40,115 nt of DNA from Comamonadaceae bacterium (GCA_947476015.1 CANJOS010000008.1:1-40115); one strand, 5' to 3'; shown: positions 8,303-16,711, numbered from the stretch's first letter. The notes: generated from the letters alone by a model not told the origin. Numbers and translations: made by a program.

Positions 8303-9532
8303 TCAAGCACGTTCGCGGAATACGTGCATTGATTTTGGATCTTTGCCAGACAGCAAAGTGGCCATCACCATCTGATCACCGGTGAGTGCACAGTGGTTTT
8401 CGGGGGTAAAACTGATGCGTCCGATCATGCCGTTGTAGTTCTTGACCGCATCAAAGGCAGCCTTCACACGTTCTGAATCGAATTTCTTTTCAGCGTCCAC
8501 TACAACCTTCAGCAAGTGCAGAAAATCGTAAAACGGACTGATGGCTGCATTGATTTCCCATTGTTTTGACTCAGGGAAATTAATCACACGCTTGGCATGT
8601 GCCACCTGACGGCCTCCAATGTTTTCATTCTGGGTATAGGTAAAAACTTTCAGCAAGGTGCCAGATGCATTCTTAAGTATTTCGGGGTCAGCATTCTCTA
8701 GAACGACGTTCGAGAACATTGAGTTCCCACCTAGCAAAGCCGGGTACCACTTCATCGCCTGAAGTCCAGCAGCTGTCAATAAAATACCTTGCGCTGGCGA
8801 GTTCCAAATCACCAACGCATCGGCGCCAGCTGCCCGAATTTTATTAAGGTAAACCTTCAAATCGGTTGCATTGAGAGGATAGGTCTCGACTGCAACTGGC
8901 TCAATTCCATACTTCTTTAAGGAACGTCTTGTCGCTATTCCTCCAGATTCTCCTAGGGCGGAATTCTCAAGCAGCAGACCAACTTTTTTGAGTTTCAACT
9001 TCTCTGCGATGTGTTCCGCAATTGCCTCGCCCTGATGGCTGGTGTTGTAGGTGAACTGATATTGGTAGGGGTACTTTTTCCCATCAGCCAGTTCTTCTGT
9101 CCAACCACCGCCTGCATGGATAATTTTGGCCGGGGTCGTAGATGCAACCGCTGCCAATGTATGTGAACTGCCTACTGGCCCCAGAATGGCCTGTGCCCCA
9201 CTGTCCAGCAGTTTACGGACCACTGCTGGCTCCTTGGCAGGTGAACTTTCATCATCTGCCTCAATGATCTCAACTTTGCGGCCAAGAATTCCGCCAGCAG
9301 CATTGATCTCTTCGACGGCAATTTTCACACCAACGTAGAGCGGGGCAAATGATGATGCAACCAACCCGGTGAGAGCCCTTGCAGAACCAATTTTAATTGT
9401 GTCGGTGTTCTGAGCAAACGCTGATCCAACCGCTGACATCAAGGATGAGCCGGTTAGAGCAGACGCACCATAGAGAACACTGCGACGGGTCAAGTTGCCG
9501 GAAAGGGAAGAGCTGCGATTTTGAATGCTCAT
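8303..9532 (-). CDS. ABC transporter substrate-binding protein (LivK-like), Tat-type signal
   Basis: From the ATG at 9532 the protein has 409 residues. The N-terminus has a twin-arginine stretch LTRRSVL (14-20), a hydrophobic segment and an AFA cleavage site near residue 40. The mature part starts with TIKIGSARALTG and has the family blocks AVEEINAAGGILGRKVEII and AILGPVGSSHT of type I periplasmic binding proteins. AGGAG at 9540-9544, 7 bases upstream, decides the start; the longer frame to 9592 is unsupported. First gene of the minus-strand transport operon, divergent from the IclR gene and so probably controlled by it. The ligand may be a hydrophobic acid rather than leucine. Confidence 0.9.
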   Translation of the reverse strand: MSIQNRSSSLSGNLTRRSVLYGASALTGSSLMSAVGSAFAQNTDTIKIGSARALTGLVASSFAPLYVGVKIAVEEINAAGGILGRKVEIIEADDESSPAKEPAVVRKLLDSGAQAILGPVGSSHTLAAVASTTPAKIIHAGGGWTEELADGKKYPYQYQFTYNTSHQGEAIAEHIAEKLKLKKVGLLLENSALGESGGIATRRSLKKYGIEPVAVETYPLNATDLKVYLNKIRAAGADALVIWNSPAQGILLTAAGLQAMKWYPALLGGNSMFSNVVLENADPEILKNASGTLLKVFTYTQNENIGGRQVAHAKRVINFPESKQWEINAAISPFYDFLHLLKVVVDAEKKFDSERVKAAFDAVKNYNGMIGRISFTPENHCALTGDQMVMATLLSGKDPKSMHVFRERA

Positions 9533-9618
9533 AGAAAGTCTCCTGTTGGAATAGTCTGGACAATGAAGATTTTTGAAGAACTCAGAGGACAAATAACTTG
9601 TCCTTTACGATGCCCACA

Positions 9619-9631
9619 TGCACAGTGTGCA
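9619..9631. promoter_or_regulatory. Candidate IclR operator palindrome
   Basis: The 13-base palindrome TGCACAGTGTGCA (six-base arms around a central G) lies in the 236-base region between the divergent transport operon (start 9532) and the IclR gene (start 9769). The direct repeat CACATGC occurs at 9615-9621 and 9630-9636, overlapping its edges. The length is close to known IclR-family operators, and the site is placed to control both directions. The assignment to this IclR protein is inference. Confidence 0.5.
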
Positions 9632-9648
9632 CATGCTTATAGTTCGGG

Positions 9649-9671
9649 ACAGTCCCCTGCAGAGGGGACAT
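9649..9671 (+). promoter_or_regulatory. GC-rich palindrome, copy 2 of a shared motif
   Basis: Perfect 7-base arms GTCCCCT (9652-9658) and AGGGGAC (9663-9669) around GCAG, flanked as in copy 1 by ACA before and CAT overlapping the end. It ends 97 bases before the IclR start. A CATAAT -10-like hexamer is at 9699-9704. No T-run follows it, so it is not a terminator. Confidence 0.55.
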
Positions 9672-9768
9672 GGCGGGATGTGCTTTATCCAAAGTCCGCA
9701 TAATGCTTTCCAATGACATGGGGCATCGCGCTGATTTTTTTGACTTTGTACAAAATAAAGAGGTACCA

Positions 9769-10590
9769 ATGAGCAGAGAGACAATCGGAAAAGCTGAAGA
9801 ACTACTGGATGAAGCCGGTACCGGCGGGGTTCAGGCAGTTGAGACAGGTATTCGGCTTTTATTAGCTCTGATTGCCTTAGGACCTACCTCCAAACTCAAA
9901 ACACTTGCTGAACAATCTGGCATGTCACCCCCTAAGGCCCACCGATACCTCACCAGCTATTGCCGCAGTGGCTTGGTAGAGCGTGACAGTAATGGGGGTG
10001 GCTACCGTCTGGGACCCCTTGCATTGCAAATGGGTCTGGCGGTATTGCGACACATGGACGTTGTGAAAGTATCTAGCTTGATTCTGACAGAGCTCAGAGA
10101 CGAGACGGGCTTTACGGCCGCTCTAGCAGTATGGGGGTCCTTCGGACCCACTTTCGTCAGACTCGAAGAATCAAATCAACTGGTCGTCACGACCACACGT
10201 CCAGGAACGGTGCTTCCGATTCTCAGTTCGTCTACCGGAAAGATTTTTGGCGCCTTTTTGCCTCGGCAAATCACAGCATCAGTTCTTGCAGCGGAAATGA
10301 AACGACGTGGTGGACTGAATGGAACATCTGGGCAGCTTAAAGACCGAGAACTAATCAAAACCATGTTTGAGCGGATTCAGAGGGAAGGTATTGCGTATAA
10401 CGACTCTCAGGAATACCACAGGGGAATCAATGCATTGGCAGCTCCCATATTCGACCATTTAGGGAATCTTGCAGCCGCCATCACAATTTGGGGCGAAGTA
10501 GGAGTGCTTGACACCCGACACAATGGTCCTATCGCCAAACTCTTAAAAGAAAAAACCAAAGACGCATCCCGCAAAATGGGAATGCTTTGA
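9769..10590 (+). CDS. IclR-family transcriptional regulator
   Basis: From ATG 9769 (AGAGGT at 9759-9764) the protein has 273 residues. A winged helix-turn-helix spans residues 20-80 (VQAVETGIRLLLAL, then LKTLAEQSGMSPPKAHRYLTS). A C-terminal effector-binding domain contains VVTTTRPGTVLPILSSSTGKIFGAF and the late GINALAAPIFDHLGNLAAAI block typical of IclR proteins, which bind small aromatic or organic acids. The frame is open from 9670 but codons before 9769 look unlike the family. Divergence from the transport/beta-oxidation operon suggests that it controls that operon and itself. A GC-rich palindrome at 9649-9671 and a TGCACAGTGTGCA site lie upstream. Confidence 0.92.
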   Translation: MSRETIGKAEELLDEAGTGGVQAVETGIRLLLALIALGPTSKLKTLAEQSGMSPPKAHRYLTSYCRSGLVERDSNGGGYRLGPLALQMGLAVLRHMDVVKVSSLILTELRDETGFTAALAVWGSFGPTFVRLEESNQLVVTTTRPGTVLPILSSSTGKIFGAFLPRQITASVLAAEMKRRGGLNGTSGQLKDRELIKTMFERIQREGIAYNDSQEYHRGINALAAPIFDHLGNLAAAITIWGEVGVLDTRHNGPIAKLLKEKTKDASRKMGML

Positions 10591-10761
10591 ATTCTGCGGC
10601 TGAGACAACCATGCTGCGGTGCCCAAGAGGGCCCTGTTAAATCACCAAATTTGTTCTGGCTCGAATTCAAACCAGGGGAATTCATACAAAAAAGGGAAAA
10701 CCCTGATTTCACTGAATTTTAATACGCGTAATCTACTTACGTTAAACAGAATAATTGATAC

Positions 10762-10766
10762 AGGAG
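10762..10766 (+). promoter_or_regulatory. Ribosome binding site deciding the LuxR-type gene start
   Basis: AGGAG lies 8 bases before the ATG at 10775 but only 2 bases before an in-frame ATG at 10769, so the downstream ATG is the more plausible start. A GTG at 10619 in the same frame has no comparable site. Confidence 0.5.
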
Positions 10767-10774
10767 CAATGTTC

Positions 10775-11635
10775 ATGATATGCGGCTTGTCAATGGTGGA
10801 AGCATATCCCTCTTATGATTTGAGCGGGAATTTAGCTGATCTGGTTGAGGGAATCGGAACTGAGTCCTTTGGTCGGGGCCTGGTGAGATTACTCCATCAA
10901 ATCTGCGGCGCCAATCATTGCGCTGCATTTAATTTTGGCAATGATGACATCAAACCATTGGTTGTCAGTAGCATGATCGCGCCTTGGTCTGCAAGCGCTC
11001 AAGTCAAGCGCTACATCAAAGATGGCTGGTGGAAAAAGGACCCAGTGATCAGTCGCGCTAAAGAATGCGTGGACAAATATTCCACTGGCGTCATTCAGAT
11101 GCAATTGGATCACGCAGATATCAGAGAATTAAGACAAATGATTTACCCTCGCATCAGTGATGGCGTGATGCTGTGTGGGCGAATGGGTGATACAACGATC
11201 GGTTTGAGCGTTTTAAGTGACTGCCCAAACTCCAAGTTTGCCCCGAATAGCTTTGAAACTCTCAGCCAATACGCAGGCACTTTGCTGTCGGCCGTGGCCA
11301 AGCACTCTAGTTTCATCGCCCAGATACCAAATGCCGCAAATGCCCTCACTGATTTGATCGAAATAGAGAATTGTTTCCTTGCGACAACCGACTTGCCCAA
11401 ACGCGAATTGGAAGTCTGCGCACGGATCCTTTATGGAATGTCAACGATAGGTATTTCTATCGATCTTGGCATCGGTGAGGAAAGCGTCAAGACTTACCGC
11501 AAACGTACATATCAGCGGCAAAAAATTGGCTGCGAACGAGAGTTGTTACACCGTTATCTCGCCCTCTGGAGTCAATGGCACTCAAACAGGACCCCTTGGT
11601 TAATGTCGATGAAACCCGCGAACCAAGTGCATTAA
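10775..11635 (+). CDS. LuxR-type (GerE HTH) transcriptional regulator
   Basis: From ATG 10775 the protein has 286 residues. The C-terminus is a GerE/LuxR helix-turn-helix (LPKRELEVCARIL, then ISIDLGIGEESVKTYRKR) with the usual spacing. The N-terminal about 210 residues are not a response-regulator receiver and show only a loose GAF-like or autoinducer-domain-like make-up, with a Trp-rich segment (DGWWKKDPV). No luxI-type synthase gene is present, so it would be an orphan sensor, perhaps of a CoA ester or the growth substrate. It follows the IclR gene by 184 bases and converges on an SDR gene 42 bases away. It is a candidate reader of the GC-rich palindromes. Function unproven. Confidence 0.78.
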   Translation: MICGLSMVEAYPSYDLSGNLADLVEGIGTESFGRGLVRLLHQICGANHCAAFNFGNDDIKPLVVSSMIAPWSASAQVKRYIKDGWWKKDPVISRAKECVDKYSTGVIQMQLDHADIRELRQMIYPRISDGVMLCGRMGDTTIGLSVLSDCPNSKFAPNSFETLSQYAGTLLSAVAKHSSFIAQIPNAANALTDLIEIENCFLATTDLPKRELEVCARILYGMSTIGISIDLGIGEESVKTYRKRTYQRQKIGCERELLHRYLALWSQWHSNRTPWLMSMKPANQVH

Positions 11636-11677
11636 ACAGATCGCTAGAAATTTCAGGTCACTTGGAGTTTTGAGTGC

Positions 11678-12466
11678 TCACAATGCAATACGGCCGAATG
11701 GATGGGTGCTACTGACACCCCCGTCCACCGCAAAACATTGTCCGTCGATGAAGGACGCATCGTCACTGGCTAAAAAGGCTGCCATGGCGGCGATTTCCTC
11801 AGGTTGGCCTGCGCGCTTAAGCGGGGTTACATGTCCGATTTTGGATTCGATGCCTTTGGCACGCGCTTGTTCAAACACCTTACGTGTCATCTGAGTTTCG
11901 ACCAAACCAGGCAAGATGGCGTTGACCCGAACGTTGCTCCCAGCAAATGCATTTGCCGCACATTGCGCCAGGCTGTTAACTGCAGCCTTGCTGGCACTGT
12001 AGGAAATAGCACCAGCGTTGGCTCGCAACGAGGCAGCCGAGGATGTCAATATGATGGACCCGCTGCCCTGAGCCACCATGTGAGCGCCAGCATGCTTGAC
12101 AGCTAAGAAGCAACTGATGGTATTGATTCGATAGACATCTTCCCACTCCTGCACTGTCTGCTCCAAGAGTGGTGTATTGGTTCCGGGAATCGCAATGTTT
12201 GAAAAGAACACGTCAAGTCCTCCAAATTCTGCGATGCATCGAGCGACAATGTCCGCTACATTGGATTCCACGGAGGCATCAGTGACCATCGCGACAGCAA
12301 TGCCCCCCGCTGCGCGAACCATCTCTACGGTCTGATGGGTGTTCTCAAGACTGCGGCCCACAACGAGCACCGATGCGCCCTCATTGGCAAATCGAATTGC
12401 GCTGGCACGGCCAATGCCGCTTCCGCTGCCAGTAATCACGGCCCGTCGACCTCTCAATCGATTCAT
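11678..12466 (-). CDS. Short-chain dehydrogenase/reductase
   Basis: A 262-residue SDR with cofactor motif TGSGSGIG (12-19), a catalytic Ser in ILTSSAAS and YSASK, and a C-terminal GQCFAVDGGVSSTHPF ending typical of FabG-like enzymes. The usual NNAG is replaced by SNIA in FFSNIAIPG, an uncommon change next to the cofactor. Arg38 in VVGRS suggests NADP(H) use. It is the last gene of the ACAD, kinase, ligase, SDR operon, 86 bases after the ligase gene. It probably oxidises or reduces a hydroxy/oxo acyl intermediate of that pathway (inference). Confidence 0.87.
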   Translation of the reverse strand: MNRLRGRRAVITGSGSGIGRASAIRFANEGASVLVVGRSLENTHQTVEMVRAAGGIAVAMVTDASVESNVADIVARCIAEFGGLDVFFSNIAIPGTNTPLLEQTVQEWEDVYRINTISCFLAVKHAGAHMVAQGSGSIILTSSAASLRANAGAISYSASKAAVNSLAQCAANAFAGSNVRVNAILPGLVETQMTRKVFEQARAKGIESKIGHVTPLKRAGQPEEIAAMAAFLASDDASFIDGQCFAVDGGVSSTHPFGRIAL

Positions 12467-12552
12467 GACTTAATTTCCTTTTTCCTTGAGCAGTGTTAGT
12501 GAATGGATACCGCTGGGCATAACCGTCACAGCGCAGATCAATATAAAAATAA

Positions 12553-14190
12553 TCATCGATCCTCACCGGATTGTCGAAAAGCTTTGGCGCGTTCACGTAG
12601 CGTGAATTTTTGAATCTTTCCGCTTGCAGTTGCTGGCAGAGCTTCGATGATTTCGATTCTTTCAGGCCAATACTGTTTAGCAACTTTATTCTCAGCCATC
12701 CATTCTTGGCAAGCCAAAAGGTCGAAGTTAGCACCCGGCCGCAAAACTACAAATGCGCAACTCCGTTCGCCCAATCGATCATCAGGATAACCCACAATAG
12801 CTGTCGAGAGTACAGCGGGGTGCTTGTAAAGCAGACTTTCTATTTCAAACACCGGTACATTTTCGCCACCACGAATCAGAACGTCCTTGATTCGCCCGTT
12901 GATGCGAATATATCCTTCTGCATCCATGTAGGCGAGGTCGCCAGTCTCGAACCAACCTTCCGTATCAAAGGTCACAATATCAGGTCGCTTGTAGTAACCC
13001 AAGAACATTTGTGCGCCGCGAACAATCAAGCTACCTGTCTCACCGATGGGTAAAATATCGCCATGACTGTTGACCACCTTGACTTCCATCCCCGGGACTG
13101 CAGAGCCGTCAGTTGATGACGACTTCTCTAACGCACGCTCAGGTTCAGTCAAAGTTGCCCCTAACGTCTCGGTCATACCCCACAGAGAACATACGTCCAC
13201 ACCCAGCTCTTTGATGGCTCGGTCAATCAAAACCGGAGGGATGGGTGCACCTCCGCATAAAAATGTACTCAATTGTTGAGGATGGACTGAGCCAGATGCG
13301 ACCGTCTCGCAAATATCCGCAAGGAATGGCGTCGAAGCTGCCATATGTGAAACGCCTTCTTGCGCCATGATTTCTACACCACGCTTTGGATCCCATATAT
13401 CCTGAAGCACAAGCGTACCACCCAGCATGATGGACTGCAGCATGACCGCTGCATAACCCGTCATGTGACCAAGCGGAGAACAGCACAGATGAACATCGTC
13501 TGTGTCTAAATGAAAACGCTGCGCCAATGCGGTTGTACAAGCAATCAACGTATTGTTGTTGTGCATGACGCCTTTAGGTTCACCAGTTGTTCCTGATGTG
13601 AACATCAGAACTGCAAGGTCATCGCAGTTGATATCAGTAGCTTTCGTAAGTTGGCTTCGTTCACTCTGCAAAAGTTCTTGAAAACCTTCTCCTCCATCAT
13701 CGTCAACAACAGCGACATACTTCAGGCTGGGTACTTGTTCCCTCAATGATTGCGCCATAGATGCATGGTCGAATGATCTAAAGACTTTGGGTACAACCAA
13801 TAACTTGGCTTGGCTGAAATTGATCATAAACTTCAACTCGTGTTCACGAAAGATGGGCATCAAAGGATTGACCACAGCACCCACTCGACCACAAGCAAGC
13901 GCTAAGACGACAAACTGCCACCAGTTGGGCAACTGAATGGCCACAATGTCGCCCTTCCCTATGCCCAAATGTCTCAAAGAATTTGAAGCCAAGGCGACGC
14001 GACGTTCCAATTCCTCATAGGTCAATTTGAGCGAGTCGGGACGGTCAACTCGGTAAGCTGTAAGCGCAGTTTTGTTTGGCCAGCGACGAACAGCCTCACA
14101 AAAATAATCATCCACTGATCGGTCAAGCCAGAGACGTTGGGATCTCATCTCACTCGCATGCCTGATGCTGTCAAAACTTGATTGATTCAC
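12553..14190 (-). CDS. AMP-dependent acyl-CoA synthetase/ligase
   Basis: A 545-residue ANL-superfamily ligase that adenylates a carboxylic acid and transfers it to CoA. Motifs: MFTSGTTGEPKG (196-207), WGMTETLG, GWFETGDLAYMDAEG and GRIKDVLIRGGENV, and the C-terminal PATASGKIQK with catalytic Lys525. The start is GTG at 14190 with GGAG 7 bases upstream. It lies between the kinase (47-base gap) and the SDR (86 bases). It is the counterpart of LvaE in the levulinate operon and probably activates the acid that the kinase and dehydrogenase then process. Chain length or ring content of the substrate is not deducible. Confidence 0.92.
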   Translation of the reverse strand: MNQSSFDSIRHASEMRSQRLWLDRSVDDYFCEAVRRWPNKTALTAYRVDRPDSLKLTYEELERRVALASNSLRHLGIGKGDIVAIQLPNWWQFVVLALACGRVGAVVNPLMPIFREHELKFMINFSQAKLLVVPKVFRSFDHASMAQSLREQVPSLKYVAVVDDDGGEGFQELLQSERSQLTKATDINCDDLAVLMFTSGTTGEPKGVMHNNNTLIACTTALAQRFHLDTDDVHLCCSPLGHMTGYAAVMLQSIMLGGTLVLQDIWDPKRGVEIMAQEGVSHMAASTPFLADICETVASGSVHPQQLSTFLCGGAPIPPVLIDRAIKELGVDVCSLWGMTETLGATLTEPERALEKSSSTDGSAVPGMEVKVVNSHGDILPIGETGSLIVRGAQMFLGYYKRPDIVTFDTEGWFETGDLAYMDAEGYIRINGRIKDVLIRGGENVPVFEIESLLYKHPAVLSTAIVGYPDDRLGERSCAFVVLRPGANFDLLACQEWMAENKVAKQYWPERIEIIEALPATASGKIQKFTLRERAKAFRQSGEDR

Positions 14191-14237
14191 GAATTATCTC
14201 CATCTGATCAATTGATCTGTCGAAGTTCAGGCAACCA

Positions 14238-15287
14238 TTAGTGGCCAGATCGAATAAGTTCCATGCCACGCTGAGCATAGGCCAATGCCAACTTGCGTCC
14301 GACGCGAGCAGCATCGGGCAGAAACCCATTTCCCGCTTCTCCGCGTGCCGCTACGCCAGCAGAGCCCACAGCACCTCGGAACATCGCAAAGGCTTTGTGA
14401 AAAGTCGTCATCCTCTCTGGCGAATTTGCCAGCTCGTAATACAGCTCAAGATAATCAGTCTCACTGGGTATCCCCATCTCAACCAGAGAAAGCCCCAGTA
14501 ATCCCCCATTTTCGTCAGTGGCCATGGACCAAGCTTGACTGTTGAAAGCCACATCCACCAAGGGGTGACCTAATGTCGAAAGCTCCCAGTCCAGTACACC
14601 AACGATGCGAGACTCTGATGAATGGAATATCAGATTTCCGATTCGGAAGTCTCCGTGGCACAACGCCAATAATTCGCTGGTAGGCACATGCGAGGACAAC
14701 CAAATGACCAACTGGTCAAGTGCGGGGTTGTCGACATCATCTCGCCGAAACGATGCCCACTGCTGGGACCACCGCTTAAGTTGTCGCTCAAAGTAGTTTC
14801 CTGGTCTGCCATAGTCACCTAAGCCAATCGCATGAAAGTCCAAACGGTGAATAGCAGCCAATGTCGAACCCATTGACCTGTAAATATCTCTTCTCTCATG
14901 CGGATTGAGGCCGGGGAGCGCAAAATCTTGAAAGACACGGCCCTCAATTCGCTCCATCAGGTAAAAAGGTGTGCCAAGTATTTCCCTTTCGCTGCAATAG
15001 TGCATCGGTTGGGGCACTGGTACCTCGCTCCCTTTTAACGCCATGAGTACCCGAAACTCTCGGTCAATCGCATGGGCAGAGGGCAACACCACACCGGCGG
15101 GCTGCTTTCGCAACACGGCCTGCCAGCTTCCGCGGCGCAAGAAATAGGTTGGGTTGGACATCCCGCCCTGGGTGCGAGAAATTTCAAGAGGTTCGCCTTC
15201 ACCACCAGTCGACCCAAAGACTTTCAATAGATAGGCATCAAGTCGAGAAAACTCGAAATCAAGTCTTTGTTCAACCGCAGATTTCAT
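14238..15287 (-). CDS. Phosphotransferase-family kinase (ACAD10/11 N-domain/LvaA-like)
   Basis: A 349-residue APH-fold kinase. It shows the loop QGGMSNPTY (40-48), VLRK with Lys61, ERIEGRVF (112-119), the catalytic loop CHGDFRIGNLIF (Asp213, Asn218) and the metal-binding Asp233 in LDWELSTLGHP. This is the pattern of the kinase domain fused to an acyl-CoA dehydrogenase in animal ACAD10/11, and of LvaA, which phosphorylates 4-hydroxyacyl-CoA. Here the kinase overlaps the acyl-CoA dehydrogenase gene by 4 bases (ATGA), the split equivalent of that fusion. A hydroxyacyl-CoA kinase role is inferred from this arrangement. Antibiotic resistance is unlikely. Confidence 0.88.
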   Translation of the reverse strand: MKSAVEQRLDFEFSRLDAYLLKVFGSTGGEGEPLEISRTQGGMSNPTYFLRRGSWQAVLRKQPAGVVLPSAHAIDREFRVLMALKGSEVPVPQPMHYCSEREILGTPFYLMERIEGRVFQDFALPGLNPHERRDIYRSMGSTLAAIHRLDFHAIGLGDYGRPGNYFERQLKRWSQQWASFRRDDVDNPALDQLVIWLSSHVPTSELLALCHGDFRIGNLIFHSSESRIVGVLDWELSTLGHPLVDVAFNSQAWSMATDENGGLLGLSLVEMGIPSETDYLELYYELANSPERMTTFHKAFAMFRGAVGSAGVAARGEAGNGFLPDAARVGRKLALAYAQRGMELIRSGH

Positions 15288-16537
15288 TTATGCACTTGCT
15301 TACCACTAAACCCAAAAAGGTACTGCGCGACACGACGCATCTGGACCTCTTCTGATCCTTCAGTGATGCGATATCGACGATGGTGGCGATAAATATGTTC
15401 GAAAGGAAGTGTTCTGCTGTAACCGATGCCACCATGAGTCTGCATCGCACGGTCAGCTGCATCACAAGCGAGTCTGTTAGCACGGAAATTACAGATAGAG
15501 ACCATGTCACTGATTTCAAGCGGATCCTGATGATCCATTTGCCAGGCAGTTTTAAAGATGAAATTACGAACCATCTCACATTCAGCGTAAAGCTCGACCA
15601 GCGGAAACTGAATACCTTGCTTCTTGGACAAGGGCTCACCAAAGGCAATACGTGAACGTGCATAACTTGCAGCCAGTGTGATGCAATAGCGCGCCGCGCC
15701 AGCGCTCGCTGCTGCTTGACGGATTCTGTTTTCGTGAATGAAACGCTGGGCTAAAACCAGACCTTCACCTTCCTTGTACAAAATGGCGCTGTCTGGCACA
15801 CGGACGTTTTTCAACTCAACCTCAGCATGATCGCTGGGCATATTGAAAGTCCAGTGGTTGTAGAGAATATTGTGCCCTTCTGATTGGACTGGAACGATGA
15901 ATGCGGTGATACCCTTACCGTCACCTGGTTTGCCAGAAGTTCGGGCAAATACGAGGTTGGCATGGGCACGAGCGACCTGACTGTTCCAACGCTTCATGCC
16001 GTTAATCACCCAATGGTCTCCGTCTCGCACCGCCTTTGTCTCGAGCCAGGTCGCATCGCTACCGTGACCAGGCTCAGTTAAGGCAAAGGAAAGGTGCATT
16101 TTGCCAGTGATGATGCCCTCAATGTATTTCTTCTGATCTGGAGATCCGTAGGATTCAAGAACTGGAACAATGGGGAAGTTACCAACAATCGAGGACTCAT
16201 CTTGTAAATCATTGTGAAGGCCCAAGCCCTTACCCGCCAAGTGCTCGCGGATTGCTGCGACCATCAGGTTGGATGCTGCTTGTCCACCGCAAGCTTTGGG
16301 CAAGCCCAGTCTCAAATGGCCAGCTTTGTCGGCGCGTCTCTCCATCTCAGAAATCAAAGCGCGCCAGTCATCTCGAGGACGTCCATCATTATCCCAATCT
16401 GTTCGAGAATTTTCTCGCCGGTGGTCGAAGAAGCGAATATTGTCATTCTCGCGTTCGAGAGGTTTAATTTCCTTCTCAATGAATGAGTCGAGATCGGCCA
16501 GTTTTTCAGTGATCTCGTGCGGCAGTTGAAAGTCCAT
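15284..16537 (-). CDS. Acyl-CoA dehydrogenase (ACAD10/11-like)
   Basis: From ATG 16537 the protein has 417 residues, the size of a single-domain acyl-CoA dehydrogenase. It has the flavin motif LTEPGHGSD (153-161), MKRWNSQVARA, QTHGGIGYS (366-374) and YRITEGSEEVQMRR with candidate catalytic base Glu393. The ending matches the ACAD11-type group, whose bacterial members sit beside APH-type kinases. In that group the enzyme can act on a phosphorylated hydroxyacyl-CoA, removing phosphate to give an enoyl-CoA; that activity is inferred here. The frame is open to 16657, but codons upstream of 16537 are not family-like and run through a palindrome. It is the first gene of a four-gene operon. Confidence 0.9.
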   Translation of the reverse strand: MDFQLPHEITEKLADLDSFIEKEIKPLERENDNIRFFDHRRENSRTDWDNDGRPRDDWRALISEMERRADKAGHLRLGLPKACGGQAASNLMVAAIREHLAGKGLGLHNDLQDESSIVGNFPIVPVLESYGSPDQKKYIEGIITGKMHLSFALTEPGHGSDATWLETKAVRDGDHWVINGMKRWNSQVARAHANLVFARTSGKPGDGKGITAFIVPVQSEGHNILYNHWTFNMPSDHAEVELKNVRVPDSAILYKEGEGLVLAQRFIHENRIRQAAASAGAARYCITLAASYARSRIAFGEPLSKKQGIQFPLVELYAECEMVRNFIFKTAWQMDHQDPLEISDMVSICNFRANRLACDAADRAMQTHGGIGYSRTLPFEHIYRHHRRYRITEGSEEVQMRRVAQYLFGFSGKQVHK

Positions 16538-16625
16538 CTTAATGATTCCAGAAAAGTTGAAGATAAATTTGGATAGCAACAGGATCAACCATGGATTTAT
16601 TAAAAGCTTGAAGCTTGATTCTTGA

Positions 16626-16648
16626 TGCCCCCCTAGGGGGGGACTTCC
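16626..16648 (-). promoter_or_regulatory. GC-rich palindrome, copy 3 of a shared motif
   Basis: Read on the minus strand, AGTCCCC is followed by CCCTAGGGGGGCAT; the core CCCCCCTAGGGGGG is a perfect palindrome. It ends 88 bases before the acyl-CoA dehydrogenase start, in the same orientation relative to the gene as copies 1 and 2. A TAATAA -10-like hexamer follows 23 bases later. No T-run follows on either strand, so a terminator is unlikely. Confidence 0.55.
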
Positions 16649-16711
16649 GCAATTCAACCTGATTTGACATTGCGACTTTCATCCATCAGCCTCGTTAGGC
16701 AGAAAGATAAT

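Noticed and set aside
10619-10774. GTG at 10619 as the start of the LuxR-type gene
   Set aside because: No ribosome binding site there, and the extra 52 residues look like non-coding sequence; AGGAG at 10762-10766 supports ATG 10775.
14238-15287. Aminoglycoside phosphotransferase (antibiotic resistance) reading of the APH-fold genes
   Set aside because: Loop and metal-site patterns and the acyl-CoA dehydrogenase and ligase neighbours match ACAD10/11-type metabolic kinases.
16629-16643. CCCCCCTAGGGGGG as a rho-independent terminator of the LivM operon
   Set aside because: No T-run follows on either strand, it lies close before a gene start, and it matches two other promoter-region sites.
16658-16711. 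GCCT/AGGC hairpin just after the LivM gene as terminator
   Set aside because: Four-base stem, no T-run.
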